Shown piece after piece: positions 7,628 through 16,136 of a stretch of 37,595 bases of DNA (positions within the stretch are counted from its first letter, which is position 1; every line of letters starts with the position of its first letter). The notes under the pieces were generated by a model. That model was given only the letters and a program-made list of their open reading frames with translations. It did no database searches and was not told the DNA's origin. The position numbers and the translations under genes are program-made. Source of the stretch: JANNAT01 sp031422555 (lineage in GTDB: Bacteria > Pseudomonadota > Alphaproteobacteria > Rhodobacterales > Rhodobacteraceae); contig JANPLZ010000020.1 of NCBI GenBank assembly GCA_031422555.1, forward strand, positions 1 to 37,595, given 5' to 3'.

Positions 7628-8755
7628 ATGATGACACTGCCCCATGCCCAGGTTGACGAAGGTGGTCTGGAAGAATTTTCGGTGGTGTTCACCGACCGGT
7701 CTTTGAACCACATGTCAGCCCGGTTTCAAGGGGTGATGCGCGATGTGTCGGGGCTGTTGAAAGAAGTTTACCACGGCTCGGCGGTGGCGCTGGTGCCGGG
7801 GGGCGGCACCTATGCGATGGAGGCCGTGGCGCGGCAATTCGGGCAAGGCCGGGTGTTGATCATCCGCAATGGCTGGTTTTCCTATCGCTGGAGCCAGATT
7901 TTTGACGCGGGCGGTTTTACCGATGACGCCACGGTGGTGATGGCGCGGCAAACCGGCAACGGGGCGCAAGCGCCATTCGCGCCGTCGCCAGTGGATGAGG
8001 TATGCGCAAAAATCCGCGAAACGCGCCCCGATGCGGTGTTCGCACCGCATGTCGAAACCAGCGCCGGAATCATTTTGCCCGATGATTATATCACCCAAGT
8101 GGCCGCTGCCGCACATGAGGTGGGCGCGATTTTCGTGTTGGACTGTATCGCATCGGGCTGCGCTTGGGTGGATATGGCGGCCACGGGCGTCGATGTTCTG
8201 ATATCAGCGCCGCAAAAGGGCTGGTCTGCGTCACCATCGGCGGGGGTCGTGATGTTCAGCCCGATGGCCGAGGCGCGGCTGGCCGACACCACCTCCAACA
8301 GTTTTGCCGTGGATCTGAAAAAATGGCGGGCGATCATGGCGGCCTATGATAACGGCGGCCATGCCTATCACGCCACCATGCCCACCGATGCCATCGTCGG
8401 TTTTCGCGATGCGATGCTTGAAACCAGACACATGGGGTTCGCGCAGGCAAAAGCCGCGCAATGGGCGCTGGGCAGCGCCGTGCGCAATATGCTGGCGGCC
8501 AAGGGTGTGATGTCGGTGGCGGCAGATGGGTTTGGCGCGCCCGGCGTGGTGGTCAGCTATACCAGTGACAGTGATATTCAGAACGGCGCAAAGTTTCGCG
8601 CGCAAGGGTTGCAGATCGCCGCAGGCGTGCCGCTGCAAGTGGGCGAGGGGGCCGAATTCCGCACCTTCCGGCTGGGTTTGTTCGGGTTGGACAAGCTGGC
8701 CGATGTGCCCGCCACCGTGGCGAGGCTGGCGCGAGCGGTTGAAGTTGTGCTGTAA
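7628..8755 (+). CDS. Class V aminotransferase (alanine/serine-glyoxylate type)
   Basis: This is a fold-type I PLP enzyme of 375 residues. Features are the PLP phosphate loop VPGGGTYAMEAVARQF, the cofactor aspartate in FVLDCIASG, and the Schiff-base Lys in SAPQKGWSASPSAGVV. HVETSAGIILPDDYI supports the alanine-glyoxylate/serine-pyruvate subgroup. Likely chemistry is amino-group transfer from a small amino acid or amine to glyoxylate or pyruvate, but the exact substrate cannot be read from the sequence. Two adjacent ATGs (7628 and 7631) follow a GGAG; either may start. It lies 114 bp after the Lrp pair, which may regulate it. The next gene is rne, 432 bp away. Confidence 0.85.
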   Translation: MMTLPHAQVDEGGLEEFSVVFTDRSLNHMSARFQGVMRDVSGLLKEVYHGSAVALVPGGGTYAMEAVARQFGQGRVLIIRNGWFSYRWSQIFDAGGFTDDATVVMARQTGNGAQAPFAPSPVDEVCAKIRETRPDAVFAPHVETSAGIILPDDYITQVAAAAHEVGAIFVLDCIASGCAWVDMAATGVDVLISAPQKGWSASPSAGVVMFSPMAEARLADTTSNSFAVDLKKWRAIMAAYDNGGHAYHATMPTDAIVGFRDAMLETRHMGFAQAKAAQWALGSAVRNMLAAKGVMSVAADGFGAPGVVVSYTSDSDIQNGAKFRAQGLQIAAGVPLQVGEGAEFRTFRLGLFGLDKLADVPATVARLARAVEVVL

Positions 8756-8812
8756 AGCGTGGCGATCAGTGCAGGCGAGACCTCACCCACAGAATTTGCG
8801 CTAAATCAACCA

Positions 8813-8842
8813 TTGTCATTGCAACCGCTTTCCCGCTAGAAT
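8813..8842 (+). promoter_or_regulatory. Predicted promoter of rne
   Basis: TTGTCA (8813-8818), an 18-bp spacer and TAGAAT (8837-8842) form a good housekeeping-sigma promoter. The start would fall near 8849, giving a leader of about 340 nt before the rne ATG. An alternative -35 box, TTGACG at 8842-8847, has no good -10 partner. Confidence 0.55.
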
Positions 8843-8849
8843 TGACGAC

Positions 8850-9155
8850 GGCAAAATTTTTGCCACGGAATTCTCTGCCTTATTGATCTGGCGCCATGCA
8901 AGTGCCGAAACATAAGGCGACAGGATCGGCCGTAAGGCCGGATAATTGTCTGTGAGTGACTGATACATCAGAAAACTTGCAGGCCTACTTAGGTGAAGGG
9001 TGCAAGCCCTTCAGACGTGAACCGCGATGATATGCGCGACATCGGTAATTTCGGTTGAGGGATGCCCACTGGGCAGGACCCGACCCATTGCTGCGCGCAA
9101 CCTCGCCCGAACAAGCCGCCTTATCCCATATATCCAACCCTCCGGTCCGCCGGAC
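8850..9155 (+). promoter_or_regulatory. Structured 5' leader of rne
   Basis: The 432 bp between the aminotransferase and rne hold no credible protein gene. From the predicted start onward there are five short hairpins. GGCAAAA/TTTTGCC (8850-8864) sits at the transcript tip. GACA/TGTC enclose CGGCC-GTAA-GGCCG, a GNRA tetraloop (8919-8950). TGAAGGG/CCCTTCA is at 8994-9013, TGCCC/GGGCA at 9063-9075 and GTCC/GGAC at 9145-9155. In enterobacteria the rne leader mediates autoregulation by RNase E. A similar role here is inferred from position and structure only; no sequence homology is claimed. Confidence 0.5.
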
Positions 9156-9187
9156 GAGGCTGTATGGTCCCGGCGCAATGGACCCAA

Positions 9188-11923
9188 ATGTCAAAGAAAA
9201 TGCTTATCGACGCCACCCATGCCGAGGAAACCCGGGTTGTTGTGGTTGATGGAAACAAAGTTGAAGAATTCGATTTTGAAACCGTAAACAAACGGCAGCT
9301 TGCCGGAAATATTTATCTTGCCAAAGTAACGCGGGTTGAACCGTCGTTGCAGGCAGCCTTTGTCGATTATGGCGGCAACCGGCACGGATTTCTGGCCTTT
9401 GCCGAAATTCACCCCGATTACTATCAAATCCCGGTGGCCGACCGCAAAGCCCTGATCGACGAAGAACGCGCTTATAACAAACAGCAGGAAGAAGAAGAAA
9501 ACCGCCGCTCGCGCCCGCGTCCGGCCCGGCCTGCGCAAAAACCACGCGCCGTGGCGGAATCCGCGGATGCGGGCGACGCCGTGCAATCGGGTGAGATCGG
9601 CGGCATGGATGTGGTCGATCTGGGCGAGGAAACCGGTGCCGACGCGCTGATGGAACAGCCCCGCAGCACCAGCGATGCGCCGATTGTGTCGCATGACCAC
9701 AGCCACGATCATGTGCATGGCCATGATGACGCAGACGCCGATGCGCCGTATCGATCAATTGATCACGCATCCGATACCGATGATGAAATTGAATCCATCG
9801 CCGAAGAAGACGTCTCCGAGGAAATCAGCCAATCGCGCAAGCCCCGCGCGCGGCGGTACAAGATCCAGGAAGTCGTCAAAATGCGCCAGATCATGCTGGT
9901 GCAGGTGGTCAAGGAAGAACGCGGCAACAAGGGCGCTGCCCTGACCACCTACTTGTCGCTGGCCGGGCGCTACTGCGTTTTGATGCCGAACACCGCGCGC
10001 GGCGGTGGTATTTCGCGCAAGATTACCATGGCGGCGGACCGCAAAAAGCTGAAAGAAATTGCGACCGAGATCGAAGTGCCCGAAGGCGCTGGCCTGATCA
10101 TCCGCACCGCGGGGGCAAAACGCACCAAGCCCGAGATCAAGCGCGACTATGAATATCTGATGCGGCTGTGGGAACAAATCCGCGAGCTGACGCTGAAATC
10201 CATCGCCCCCGCCGCGATCTACGAAGAAGGCAACCTGATCAAACGCACGATCCGCGATCTTTATAGCCGCGAGATTGACGAGATTCTGGTCGAGGGCGAG
10301 GCAGGTTACCGCACCGCCAAGGATTTCATGCGGATGATCATGCCAAGCCACGCCAAATCGGTGGTGCGCTATGATGATCAAACCCCGCTCTTCGCCAAAT
10401 ATCAGGTCGAAAGTTATCTGGGTGGCATGTTCAACCCGACGGTGCAGTTGAAATCGGGCGGCTATATCGTGATCGGTATCACCGAAGCGCTGGTGGCGAT
10501 CGACGTCAATTCGGGCCGGGCAACCAAAGAAGGCTCGATTGAGGATACCGCGCTGAAAACCAACCTTGAGGCCGCCGAAGAAGTGGCCCGCCAGTTGCGT
10601 CTGCGCGATCTGGCCGGGTTGATCGTGATCGACTTTATCGACATGGAAGAACGGCGCAACAATCTGGCGGTTGAAAAGCGCATCAAGGACAAGCTGAAAA
10701 CCGACCGCGCCCGCATTCAGGTTGGCCGGATCTCGGGCTTTGGTTTGCTGGAAATGTCGCGTCAACGCCTGCGCCCCGGCATGTTGGAATCAACGACGCA
10801 GCCTTGCCCGCATTGCCATGGCACCGGACTGATCCGCTCGGATGACAGTCTGGGTCTGCAGGTGATCCGCGCGCTGGAAGAAGAAGGCACCCGCAAACGC
10901 AGCAAAGAAGTGCTGCTGCGCGCGCCGATTGGCATCGTGAATTTCCTGATCAATCAAAAACGCGAACACATTGCGTTGATCGAGGCACGCTATGGAATGG
11001 CAGTGCGCATTGAATGCGATCCGAACCTGATCAGCCCGGATTTCTCGATTGAAAAGTTCAAGACCGCCACACGGGTGGTGTCTGAAATTTCTTCGGTGAT
11101 CTCGGGCAATGCCAGCCTGATGGGCGCGCCTGTGGCCGAGGAAGAGGATGACGATATCATCGACGACGTGGATGATGTCGAAGAGGCCGAAGTGGTGGCC
11201 GATGCCGCCCCTGCCGTGGCTACAAATGGCGACGCTGCCAATGGCACCGGCAAGAAACGCCGCCGCCGTCGCCGTCGCAAAAAGCCCGGATCGCCGGATC
11301 AGCCCGGTGACGCGCTGGCAGGCGAAGACGGTGACGACGACGACGGCGAAGATGAGCCCGCCGCGGCCGCCGTTGCTGTTGCAGCGCCCGCCAAACGCAG
11401 CCGCACCCGCGCGCCGCGGGGTGGCAAACCGCGGGGTGCAGCCGTTGTCGTTGACGCCTCTGCGCCTGACGCGGTGGATGCCGCGCCGGTTGTCGATGCG
11501 GTGCAGGTCGAAGCCGTCGTTGCCGATGCCGCAGGTGGTGACGCCCCCGCGCCAGAGGTAAAAAAACGAGGCCCGCGCAGCCGTAGCAAGGCCGCAAAGC
11601 CCGTTGAAACGGCTGTGGCAGAAGGCGTGGCAGAAGGCGTGGCAGAACTTGTGGCAGAACAGGTTACAGATGCTGTGGCTGACCCTGTGGCCAAGCCAAA
11701 ACCAGCCCCGCGCGCCAGCCGCGCCAAGGCAAAACCGGCCGACACTGGTGCCGCCGCCCCACAAGCCGTAGCAGACGCGCCTGCCCCAGAACCGGTTGCG
11801 GAAGCCCCCGTTGCGCCCGCATCGCCAATAAAGGTGGCACCACCGCAAATGGCCGCAGAAACCCCGGTTGATGATGGCCCGCCAAAGCCGCGCAAAAAGG
11901 GATGGTGGTCTTTGGGCCGCTGA
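9188..11923 (+). CDS. rne: Ribonuclease E
   Basis: The 911-residue endoribonuclease handles mRNA decay and rRNA/tRNA processing and nucleates the RNA degradosome at its C-terminus. The start MSKKMLIDATHAEETRVVVV is the family N-terminus. The S1 domain begins at GNIYLAKVTRVEPSLQAAFV and is split by a ~125-residue insert (residues ~95-222) rich in Arg, Asp and His. It resumes at ERGNKGAALTTYLSLAGRYC. Catalytic Asp residues sit in AIDVNSGR (~438) and VIDFIDM (~481), and the Zn-link cysteines in CPHC (~540). The tail is disordered, with a basic KKRRRRRRRKK patch and Ala/Val/Pro repeats, ending PRKKGWWSLGR. The frame is open upstream to 9062, but that part is leader. No clear ribosome site precedes the ATG. 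Confidence 0.96.
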   Translation: MSKKMLIDATHAEETRVVVVDGNKVEEFDFETVNKRQLAGNIYLAKVTRVEPSLQAAFVDYGGNRHGFLAFAEIHPDYYQIPVADRKALIDEERAYNKQQEEEENRRSRPRPARPAQKPRAVAESADAGDAVQSGEIGGMDVVDLGEETGADALMEQPRSTSDAPIVSHDHSHDHVHGHDDADADAPYRSIDHASDTDDEIESIAEEDVSEEISQSRKPRARRYKIQEVVKMRQIMLVQVVKEERGNKGAALTTYLSLAGRYCVLMPNTARGGGISRKITMAADRKKLKEIATEIEVPEGAGLIIRTAGAKRTKPEIKRDYEYLMRLWEQIRELTLKSIAPAAIYEEGNLIKRTIRDLYSREIDEILVEGEAGYRTAKDFMRMIMPSHAKSVVRYDDQTPLFAKYQVESYLGGMFNPTVQLKSGGYIVIGITEALVAIDVNSGRATKEGSIEDTALKTNLEAAEEVARQLRLRDLAGLIVIDFIDMEERRNNLAVEKRIKDKLKTDRARIQVGRISGFGLLEMSRQRLRPGMLESTTQPCPHCHGTGLIRSDDSLGLQVIRALEEEGTRKRSKEVLLRAPIGIVNFLINQKREHIALIEARYGMAVRIECDPNLISPDFSIEKFKTATRVVSEISSVISGNASLMGAPVAEEEDDDIIDDVDDVEEAEVVADAAPAVATNGDAANGTGKKRRRRRRRKKPGSPDQPGDALAGEDGDDDDGEDEPAAAAVAVAAPAKRSRTRAPRGGKPRGAAVVVDASAPDAVDAAPVVDAVQVEAVVADAAGGDAPAPEVKKRGPRSRSKAAKPVETAVAEGVAEGVAELVAEQVTDAVADPVAKPKPAPRASRAKAKPADTGAAAPQAVADAPAPEPVAEAPVAPASPIKVAPPQMAAETPVDDGPPKPRKKGWWSLGR
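11615..11662 (+). repeat. Four 12-bp tandem repeats in the rne tail
   Basis: The 12-mer GTGGCAGAAGGC occurs twice exactly (11615-11626, 11627-11638) and twice with changes in the last codons (11639-11650, 11651-11662). It encodes V-A-E-(G/L/Q)-type repeats in the disordered tail, a likely site of length variation. Confidence 0.8.
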
Positions 11924-11942
11924 TACTTGACCATCTACCAAC

Positions 11943-11969
11943 AGGCGGCGGGGAAACCTGCCGCCTTTT
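11943..11969 (+). terminator. Rho-independent terminator of rne
   Basis: Arms AGGCGGC (11943-11949) and GCCGCCT (11960-11966) are extended by inner G-C pairs around GAAA and followed by a short T-run. It lies 19 bp after the rne stop and just before the end of the convergent tusA gene, whose stop is at 11974-11976. Confidence 0.8.
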
Positions 11970-11973
11970 CAGC

Positions 11974-12225
11974 TTACCGCGTCCCGCGCCGGATAAAATA
12001 AGTCGCAGCCGAAACCGGCGCTGCAGCCTGTGTCGGTTGCGATCCCAAAAACTGATGCCCGGCCTGATCGCAAAAATGTGGCAAATCCACCGCCGCCATC
12101 GCATCCGTCGCCTGCACCCGCAACACCTGACCCGGTTGCATCGTCATCAATCGCTTGCGCGCCCGCAGCACCGGCAGCGGACACAAAAGACCGATGCAAT
12201 CCAGATCGACGTCAAATTCTACCAT
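11974..12225 (-). CDS. tusA: TusA-type sulfur carrier protein
   Basis: The ~83-residue protein has the TusA/SirA pattern: DLDCIGLLCPLPVLRARKRL with the CPxP motif (Cys15), then MQPGQVLRVQATDAMAAVDL and FCDQAGHQFL. TusA proteins carry persulfide sulfur, for instance toward tRNA thiolation or molybdenum cofactor biosynthesis, in the cytosol. I use the ATG at 12225; an upstream in-frame ATG at 12240 would add five residues and cannot be excluded. It diverges from ccdA across 138 bp, and both neighbours deal with thiol or sulfur chemistry. Its 3' end abuts the rne terminator. Confidence 0.85.
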   Translation of the reverse strand: MVEFDVDLDCIGLLCPLPVLRARKRLMTMQPGQVLRVQATDAMAAVDLPHFCDQAGHQFLGSQPTQAAAPVSAATYFIRRGTR

Positions 12226-12363
12226 GGTCAACGCTTTCATCCTGGCCCGACTACCTCTGCCATAAGCCCGTGTATTTTCCGGTGCCGCCGCACGCGGATG
12301 TGACAAGCATTTACGTGACCTTCGCGCGCGATCCCGCTAGACCGGGGCAAACTCGGGGGCGCC

Positions 12364-13104
12364 ATGTTCGGTATTGATATTATAGATGCAAGCCTGCTGC
12401 CGGCAATGCTGGTGGCGCTGATCGCGGGGGTTTTGTCGTTCCTGTCGCCGTGCGTGTTGCCCATCGTGCCGCCCTATCTGGCCTATATGAGCGGCATTTC
12501 CGTCACCGATATGAAAGGCGGCCGCGCGCCCATCGTGCCCGCGCTGTTTTTTGTGCTGGGCTTGTCTACGGTTTTCATGCTGCTTGGGCTAGCCGCATCG
12601 GCGTTCGGCGCGTTTTATCTGGGCAATGCGCAGACCTTTTCCACCCTTGCGGGCATCGTGGTGATGATCTTTGGCGCGCATTTTCTGGGCATCTTCCGGA
12701 TCGGCTTTCTGGACCGCGACCTGCGGCTTGAGGCGGGCGATCAGGGCGGCACGGCGTTTGGGGCCTATGTGCTGGGGCTGGCCTTTGCCTTTGGCTGGAC
12801 GCCGTGCATCGGGCCGCAACTGGGCGCGATCCTGTCGCTGGCGGCGCAAGAGGCCAATGTGGCGCGCGGCATGACCCTGCTTGGGGTCTATGCGATTGGC
12901 TTGGGCGTGCCGTTCTTACTGGTCGCGGCGTTTTTTTCCCGGCTTGCGCCGCTGGTCTCCTATCTCAAGCGGCACGCCGACCGGATCGAGCGGGTGATGG
13001 GGTTGTTGCTGTGGACCATTGGCTTGCTGATGTTGACCGGGGGCTTTTCGTCATTTTCCTATTGGTTGTTGGAAAACCTGCCGTTTTTGGCGGTTTTGGG
13101 TTAG
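12364..13104 (+). CDS. ccdA: Cytochrome c biogenesis protein CcdA (thiol-disulfide transporter)
   Basis: The 246-residue membrane protein has about six transmembrane helices and the family's two redox cysteines, Cys30 in LSPCVLP and Cys148 in TPCIGP. CcdA takes electrons from cytosolic thioredoxin and passes them across the membrane to periplasmic thioredoxin-like proteins that reduce apocytochrome c. The internal symmetry (two similar three-helix halves, each with a Pro-Cys) is visible. It starts with ATG at 12364, diverging from tusA. The hydrolase-P450 pair follows 64 bp downstream. No thioredoxin partner is adjacent. Confidence 0.92.
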   Translation: MFGIDIIDASLLPAMLVALIAGVLSFLSPCVLPIVPPYLAYMSGISVTDMKGGRAPIVPALFFVLGLSTVFMLLGLAASAFGAFYLGNAQTFSTLAGIVVMIFGAHFLGIFRIGFLDRDLRLEAGDQGGTAFGAYVLGLAFAFGWTPCIGPQLGAILSLAAQEANVARGMTLLGVYAIGLGVPFLLVAAFFSRLAPLVSYLKRHADRIERVMGLLLWTIGLLMLTGGFSSFSYWLLENLPFLAVLG

Positions 13105-13168
13105 GATTTCCTCTTAGAATTGTCGGAATTTCCCCCTAAGCTTTGCGCGTCGAACAAGATTGGCAGGC

Positions 13169-14431
13169 ATGACGTTGAATGCGATGGAACCCGATACAGC
13201 GCCCCCCGGCTTTCGCCGCAGGGTGGTCTATATTCCGGGTTATGATCCGTTCCATCCCCGCCGCTACCGCGAACTATACCGCAGTGAAGGCCGCACACAG
13301 GCGAAAATTTCCGGCTATCAGATTGATCTAAAACCAAAGTCTGAAAAAGGCCCCTATGGCTGGCGTGTCGATGCGCTGATCGACGGTCGGGCGTGTCGCA
13401 GCGATTTTGACGTGCTGGTGTGGTCGGATATCGTCAAATCCTCGATGGATCAGGGGATTTTTGCCACCTATCTGCAACTTGTGCGCACGGCGGCGGTCTA
13501 TATCGGGTCGGGGGCATTGTTCCGGCTGATGCGGCTGCGCAAAGGGCCGATGATTGCAGCGCTGTATCCGATTGTGTTTTTGCTGGTGCAATTGGGGCTG
13601 GCGATCGTGCTGGCGGTGGGGGTATTTTGGGGCGTGGTGGCGGCAACCGGGCAGATGCCCGGGGCCGATCTGCCGCTGTATGGCCGGGGGGCGCTGGGCG
13701 CTTTGGCCGGGGCGGCGGCGGGATACGGGCTGTTGCGGCTGTGCAAGGCCTTTGATCACAAGATTTTCGCCTATTACCTGATGCATGATTACGCCTATTC
13801 GGCGCAACACCGCGGGGCCGTTCCAGCCGCTCTTGCCGTGCGGATGGATCAGTTTCGCGCCACAATCGGGCAGGCATTGACCGCCAGCTACGATGAGGTG
13901 TTGGTGGTGGGCCATTCATCCGGTGCGCATCTGGCGGTCACTATTTTGGCCGACCTGATCCGTGCGGGCCTGCCCGATCAGCGGCCCGCTCTGGGGTTTC
14001 TAAGCCTTGGGCAAGTGGTGCCGATGGTGTCGTTTTTACCGCGTGCCCAGCGGTTGCGCGCCGACTTGCACTATCTTGCCGCCCGACCCGAGCTGACATG
14101 GATCGACGTCACCGCCCCCGGCGATGGCTGCGCCTTTGCGCTGTGCGATCCGGTTTCAGTCACCGGCGTGGCCCCGCCGGACAAACGCTGGCCGCTGGTG
14201 ATCTCGGCGGCCTTTAGCCAAACCTTGTCGCCGGACCGTTGGCGCACGCTGCGCTGGCGGTTTTTTCGGCTGCATTTTCAATATCTTTGCGCCTTTGACC
14301 GGCCCGGCGACTATGATTATTTCCGCATCACTGCGGGCGCGCAAACGCTTGGCGCGCGGTATGGCGGGCGCAAACCCTCGGCCAGCCGCATCGAAACCGC
14401 AACCTCGGGCTACCGGGATACGGGGCGATGA
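13169..14431 (+). CDS. Membrane-associated alpha/beta-hydrolase-like protein, function unknown
   Basis: The ~420-residue protein begins RRVVYIPGYDPFHPRRYREL, an alpha/beta-hydrolase-style first strand. Two hydrophobic segments lie near residues 130-160 and 175-195 (ALYPIVFLLVQLGLAIVLAV; GALGALAGAAAGYGLL). The nucleophile-elbow motif GHSSG follows (residues 248-252, Ser250), then a helix HLAVTILADLIRAG. A candidate Asp is in WIDVTAPGDGC, and no catalytic His is obvious. I do not recognise a characterised family. The start is uncertain: TTG 13160, ATG 13169 or ATG 13184. The stop overlaps the P450 start (ATGA), so the two are translationally coupled and probably act on the same hydrophobic compound at the inner membrane. 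Confidence 0.65.
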   Translation: MTLNAMEPDTAPPGFRRRVVYIPGYDPFHPRRYRELYRSEGRTQAKISGYQIDLKPKSEKGPYGWRVDALIDGRACRSDFDVLVWSDIVKSSMDQGIFATYLQLVRTAAVYIGSGALFRLMRLRKGPMIAALYPIVFLLVQLGLAIVLAVGVFWGVVAATGQMPGADLPLYGRGALGALAGAAAGYGLLRLCKAFDHKIFAYYLMHDYAYSAQHRGAVPAALAVRMDQFRATIGQALTASYDEVLVVGHSSGAHLAVTILADLIRAGLPDQRPALGFLSLGQVVPMVSFLPRAQRLRADLHYLAARPELTWIDVTAPGDGCAFALCDPVSVTGVAPPDKRWPLVISAAFSQTLSPDRWRTLRWRFFRLHFQYLCAFDRPGDYDYFRITAGAQTLGARYGGRKPSASRIETATSGYRDTGR

Positions 14432-15786
14432 TCCCGCCCAAGCCGCAACCGCGCGCCGACCGCGTGTCGCTGTGGCGCTATGTCAGACTGTTTCGCGCTG
14501 ATATCTTGTCGGCCCAGCCGGTGCGGCTGTACCGGGCGTGGATGGCGGAATTTCGCACCCCGTTTTTTCGCAGCTATTTGTGCAACGACCCTCGGCTGAT
14601 TGATCTGGTACTAAAACAGCGCCCGGCTGATTTTCCGAAATCCGGGCGGATCCGCGAAGGTCTGACGCCCTTGCTGGGCAATTCGGTTTTTGTGACCAAC
14701 GGGGCCGTGTGGCAACGCCAGCGCCGTATCATTGACCCGGCGTTTGAAGGCGGGCGGCTGCGCGACACGTTCCCCGCGATGTGGGCGGCGGGTCAGGCGG
14801 CAGTGGCGCGGATGCCGCAAGGTATTGTCGAAGTTGAAGAAGAAATGAGCCATGCCGCCGCGGATGTGATATTTCGCACGCTGTTTTCGATTCCGATTGA
14901 ACATGAAACCGCAGCGCAAGTGTTCGCCGAATTTCGCAGCTATCAGCGCAGCCAACCGCTGCTGAATTTCGCGGCATTTTTGCCGTTGCCGGCATGGCTG
15001 CCACGGTTTCACCGCCCGGCCACCAAACGCGCCGCGCTGAAAATTCGCGATCTGATCACCCGGTTGACCATGGCACGGGCGGCGGAAATTGCCGCGGGCA
15101 GCGCCCCCGATGATCTGGCGACCAAGATCATGGTGACGCTCGATCCGGTCAGCGGCGAGGGGTTTGATACCACTGAGATGGTGGATCAGGTGGCAATTTT
15201 CTTTCTGGCCGGGCATGAAACCAGTGCGTCGGCGCTGGGTTGGGCGTTGTTGATGCTGGCGATGGCGCCTGACGTTCAGGCGCGGGTGGCGGCAGAAGCG
15301 GCGGTGCTGGGCGATGCCCCCGATTTTAGCGTGCCCGATTTTGCGGTCATGGCAAAGCTGCGCTTTACCCGTGATGTGTTTCGCGAAGTGTTGCGGCTTT
15401 ACCCGCCGGTGCCGATGATGGTGCGTGAAAATACCTGTCCAGAGGTGCTGCGCGAGCGGGCTGTCGCCCCGGGTGCGCAGATTGTGCTAAGCCCTTGGCA
15501 TTTGCACCGCCATGAACGGGTTTGGCCGCGCCCGGATGAATTTGACCCCGACCGATGGCAAACCGAAGAGGGAAAGGCCTGCGCGCGCGACGGGTTTATC
15601 CCGTTTTCCGCCGGGCCACGCGTGTGCAGCGGTGCAGGGTTTGCGATGGTCGAAGGGGTGTTGCTGTTGGCGATGTTGGCGCGGGCGTTCCGGTTTGAGG
15701 CGGTGGCAGGACGCGAGCCTGTGCCAGTGGCGCATCTGACGGTGCGGGCAAAGGATGGCATATGGCTGCGGGTGACGCGGCGCTGA
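14428..15786 (+). CDS. Cytochrome P450
   Basis: The 452-residue monooxygenase carries all core P450 motifs. The oxygen-activation I-helix is AGHETS (residues 261-266), ExxR is EVLR (Glu320, Arg323), and the PERF-like segment is DEFDPDRW. The haem loop FSAGPRVCSGAGF has Cys400 as axial ligand. The N-terminus lacks a clear membrane anchor, so it is probably soluble or peripheral and needs an external ferredoxin or other reductase, none of which is encoded nearby. The substrate is unknown. It overlaps the upstream hydrolase-like gene by 4 bp, which suggests a two-step modification. A tandem hairpin terminator follows 22 bp downstream. Confidence 0.95.
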   Translation: MIPPKPQPRADRVSLWRYVRLFRADILSAQPVRLYRAWMAEFRTPFFRSYLCNDPRLIDLVLKQRPADFPKSGRIREGLTPLLGNSVFVTNGAVWQRQRRIIDPAFEGGRLRDTFPAMWAAGQAAVARMPQGIVEVEEEMSHAAADVIFRTLFSIPIEHETAAQVFAEFRSYQRSQPLLNFAAFLPLPAWLPRFHRPATKRAALKIRDLITRLTMARAAEIAAGSAPDDLATKIMVTLDPVSGEGFDTTEMVDQVAIFFLAGHETSASALGWALLMLAMAPDVQARVAAEAAVLGDAPDFSVPDFAVMAKLRFTRDVFREVLRLYPPVPMMVRENTCPEVLRERAVAPGAQIVLSPWHLHRHERVWPRPDEFDPDRWQTEEGKACARDGFIPFSAGPRVCSGAGFAMVEGVLLLAMLARAFRFEAVAGREPVPVAHLTVRAKDGIWLRVTRR

Positions 15787-15808
15787 CTTTCGGCAGCATA
15801 AGAAAAGC

Positions 15809-15853
15809 AAAACTCTTCAAAAGAGTTTTAGCAAATTCCTTTTAAAGGAATTT
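15809..15853. terminator. Tandem double-hairpin terminator (P450 / 76-aa gene)
   Basis: Two hairpins stand side by side: AAAACTCTT-CAA-AAGAGTTTT (15809-15829) and AAATTCCTT-TTA-AAGGAATTT (15833-15853). Each has 9-bp arms, A/T-rich outer pairs and a 3-nt loop. They lie between convergent genes and read as terminators in both directions. Confidence 0.8.
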
Positions 15854-15857
15854 GGCA

Positions 15858-16088
15858 TCAGCACAGCATCCTCACCGCTTCGTTGTTGCAAAAAATAACA
15901 TATTGTCCGGCGTTTTCAACAGCATGAAACCCACGACGGCGAAGTTCACGTTCAAAATTCGCGCGCCCGACAATGCGTTCGACATCCCGAATCTGACGCC
16001 GCACAATGCCGCCTTCACGGGCGGTTTTTGCACTGAACATCTGCAGCATCCAGATGTCTGGCGGAATAAGGGCAAGTGTTGTGGTCAT
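15858..16088 (-). CDS. Small conserved-looking hypothetical protein (76 aa)
   Basis: I do not recognise a characterised function. The 76-residue protein, MTTTLALIPPDIWMLQMFSA then VRRQIRDVERIVGRANFERE, is mixed alpha/beta and Arg-rich in the middle. It has a FHAVENAGQYVIFCN segment near the end and finishes VRMLC. It is probably real: an AAAGGAGGG ribosome site lies about 6 nt before the ATG at 16088, and a tandem hairpin terminator follows 4 bp after the stop. No signal peptide or membrane segment is seen. It lies 48 bp beyond the ribbon-helix-helix gene on the same strand. Confidence 0.75.
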   Translation of the reverse strand: MTTTLALIPPDIWMLQMFSAKTAREGGIVRRQIRDVERIVGRANFERELRRRGFHAVENAGQYVIFCNNEAVRMLC

Positions 16089-16136
16089 ATCTGACCCTCC
16101 TTTTGCCCATGTTCGCGCAAACCGGTTAACCCAACC

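Noticed and set aside
9062..9187. Upstream in-frame extension of rne by 42 codons
   Set aside because: The extension does not resemble RNase E and overlaps leader hairpins; the family start is MSKKMLIDATHAEE at 9188.
11230..11290. Arginine-codon run in rne as a repeat artefact or frameshift
   Set aside because: The KKRRRRRRRKK patch lies in frame in the disordered tail and is the kind of basic RNA-binding segment expected there.
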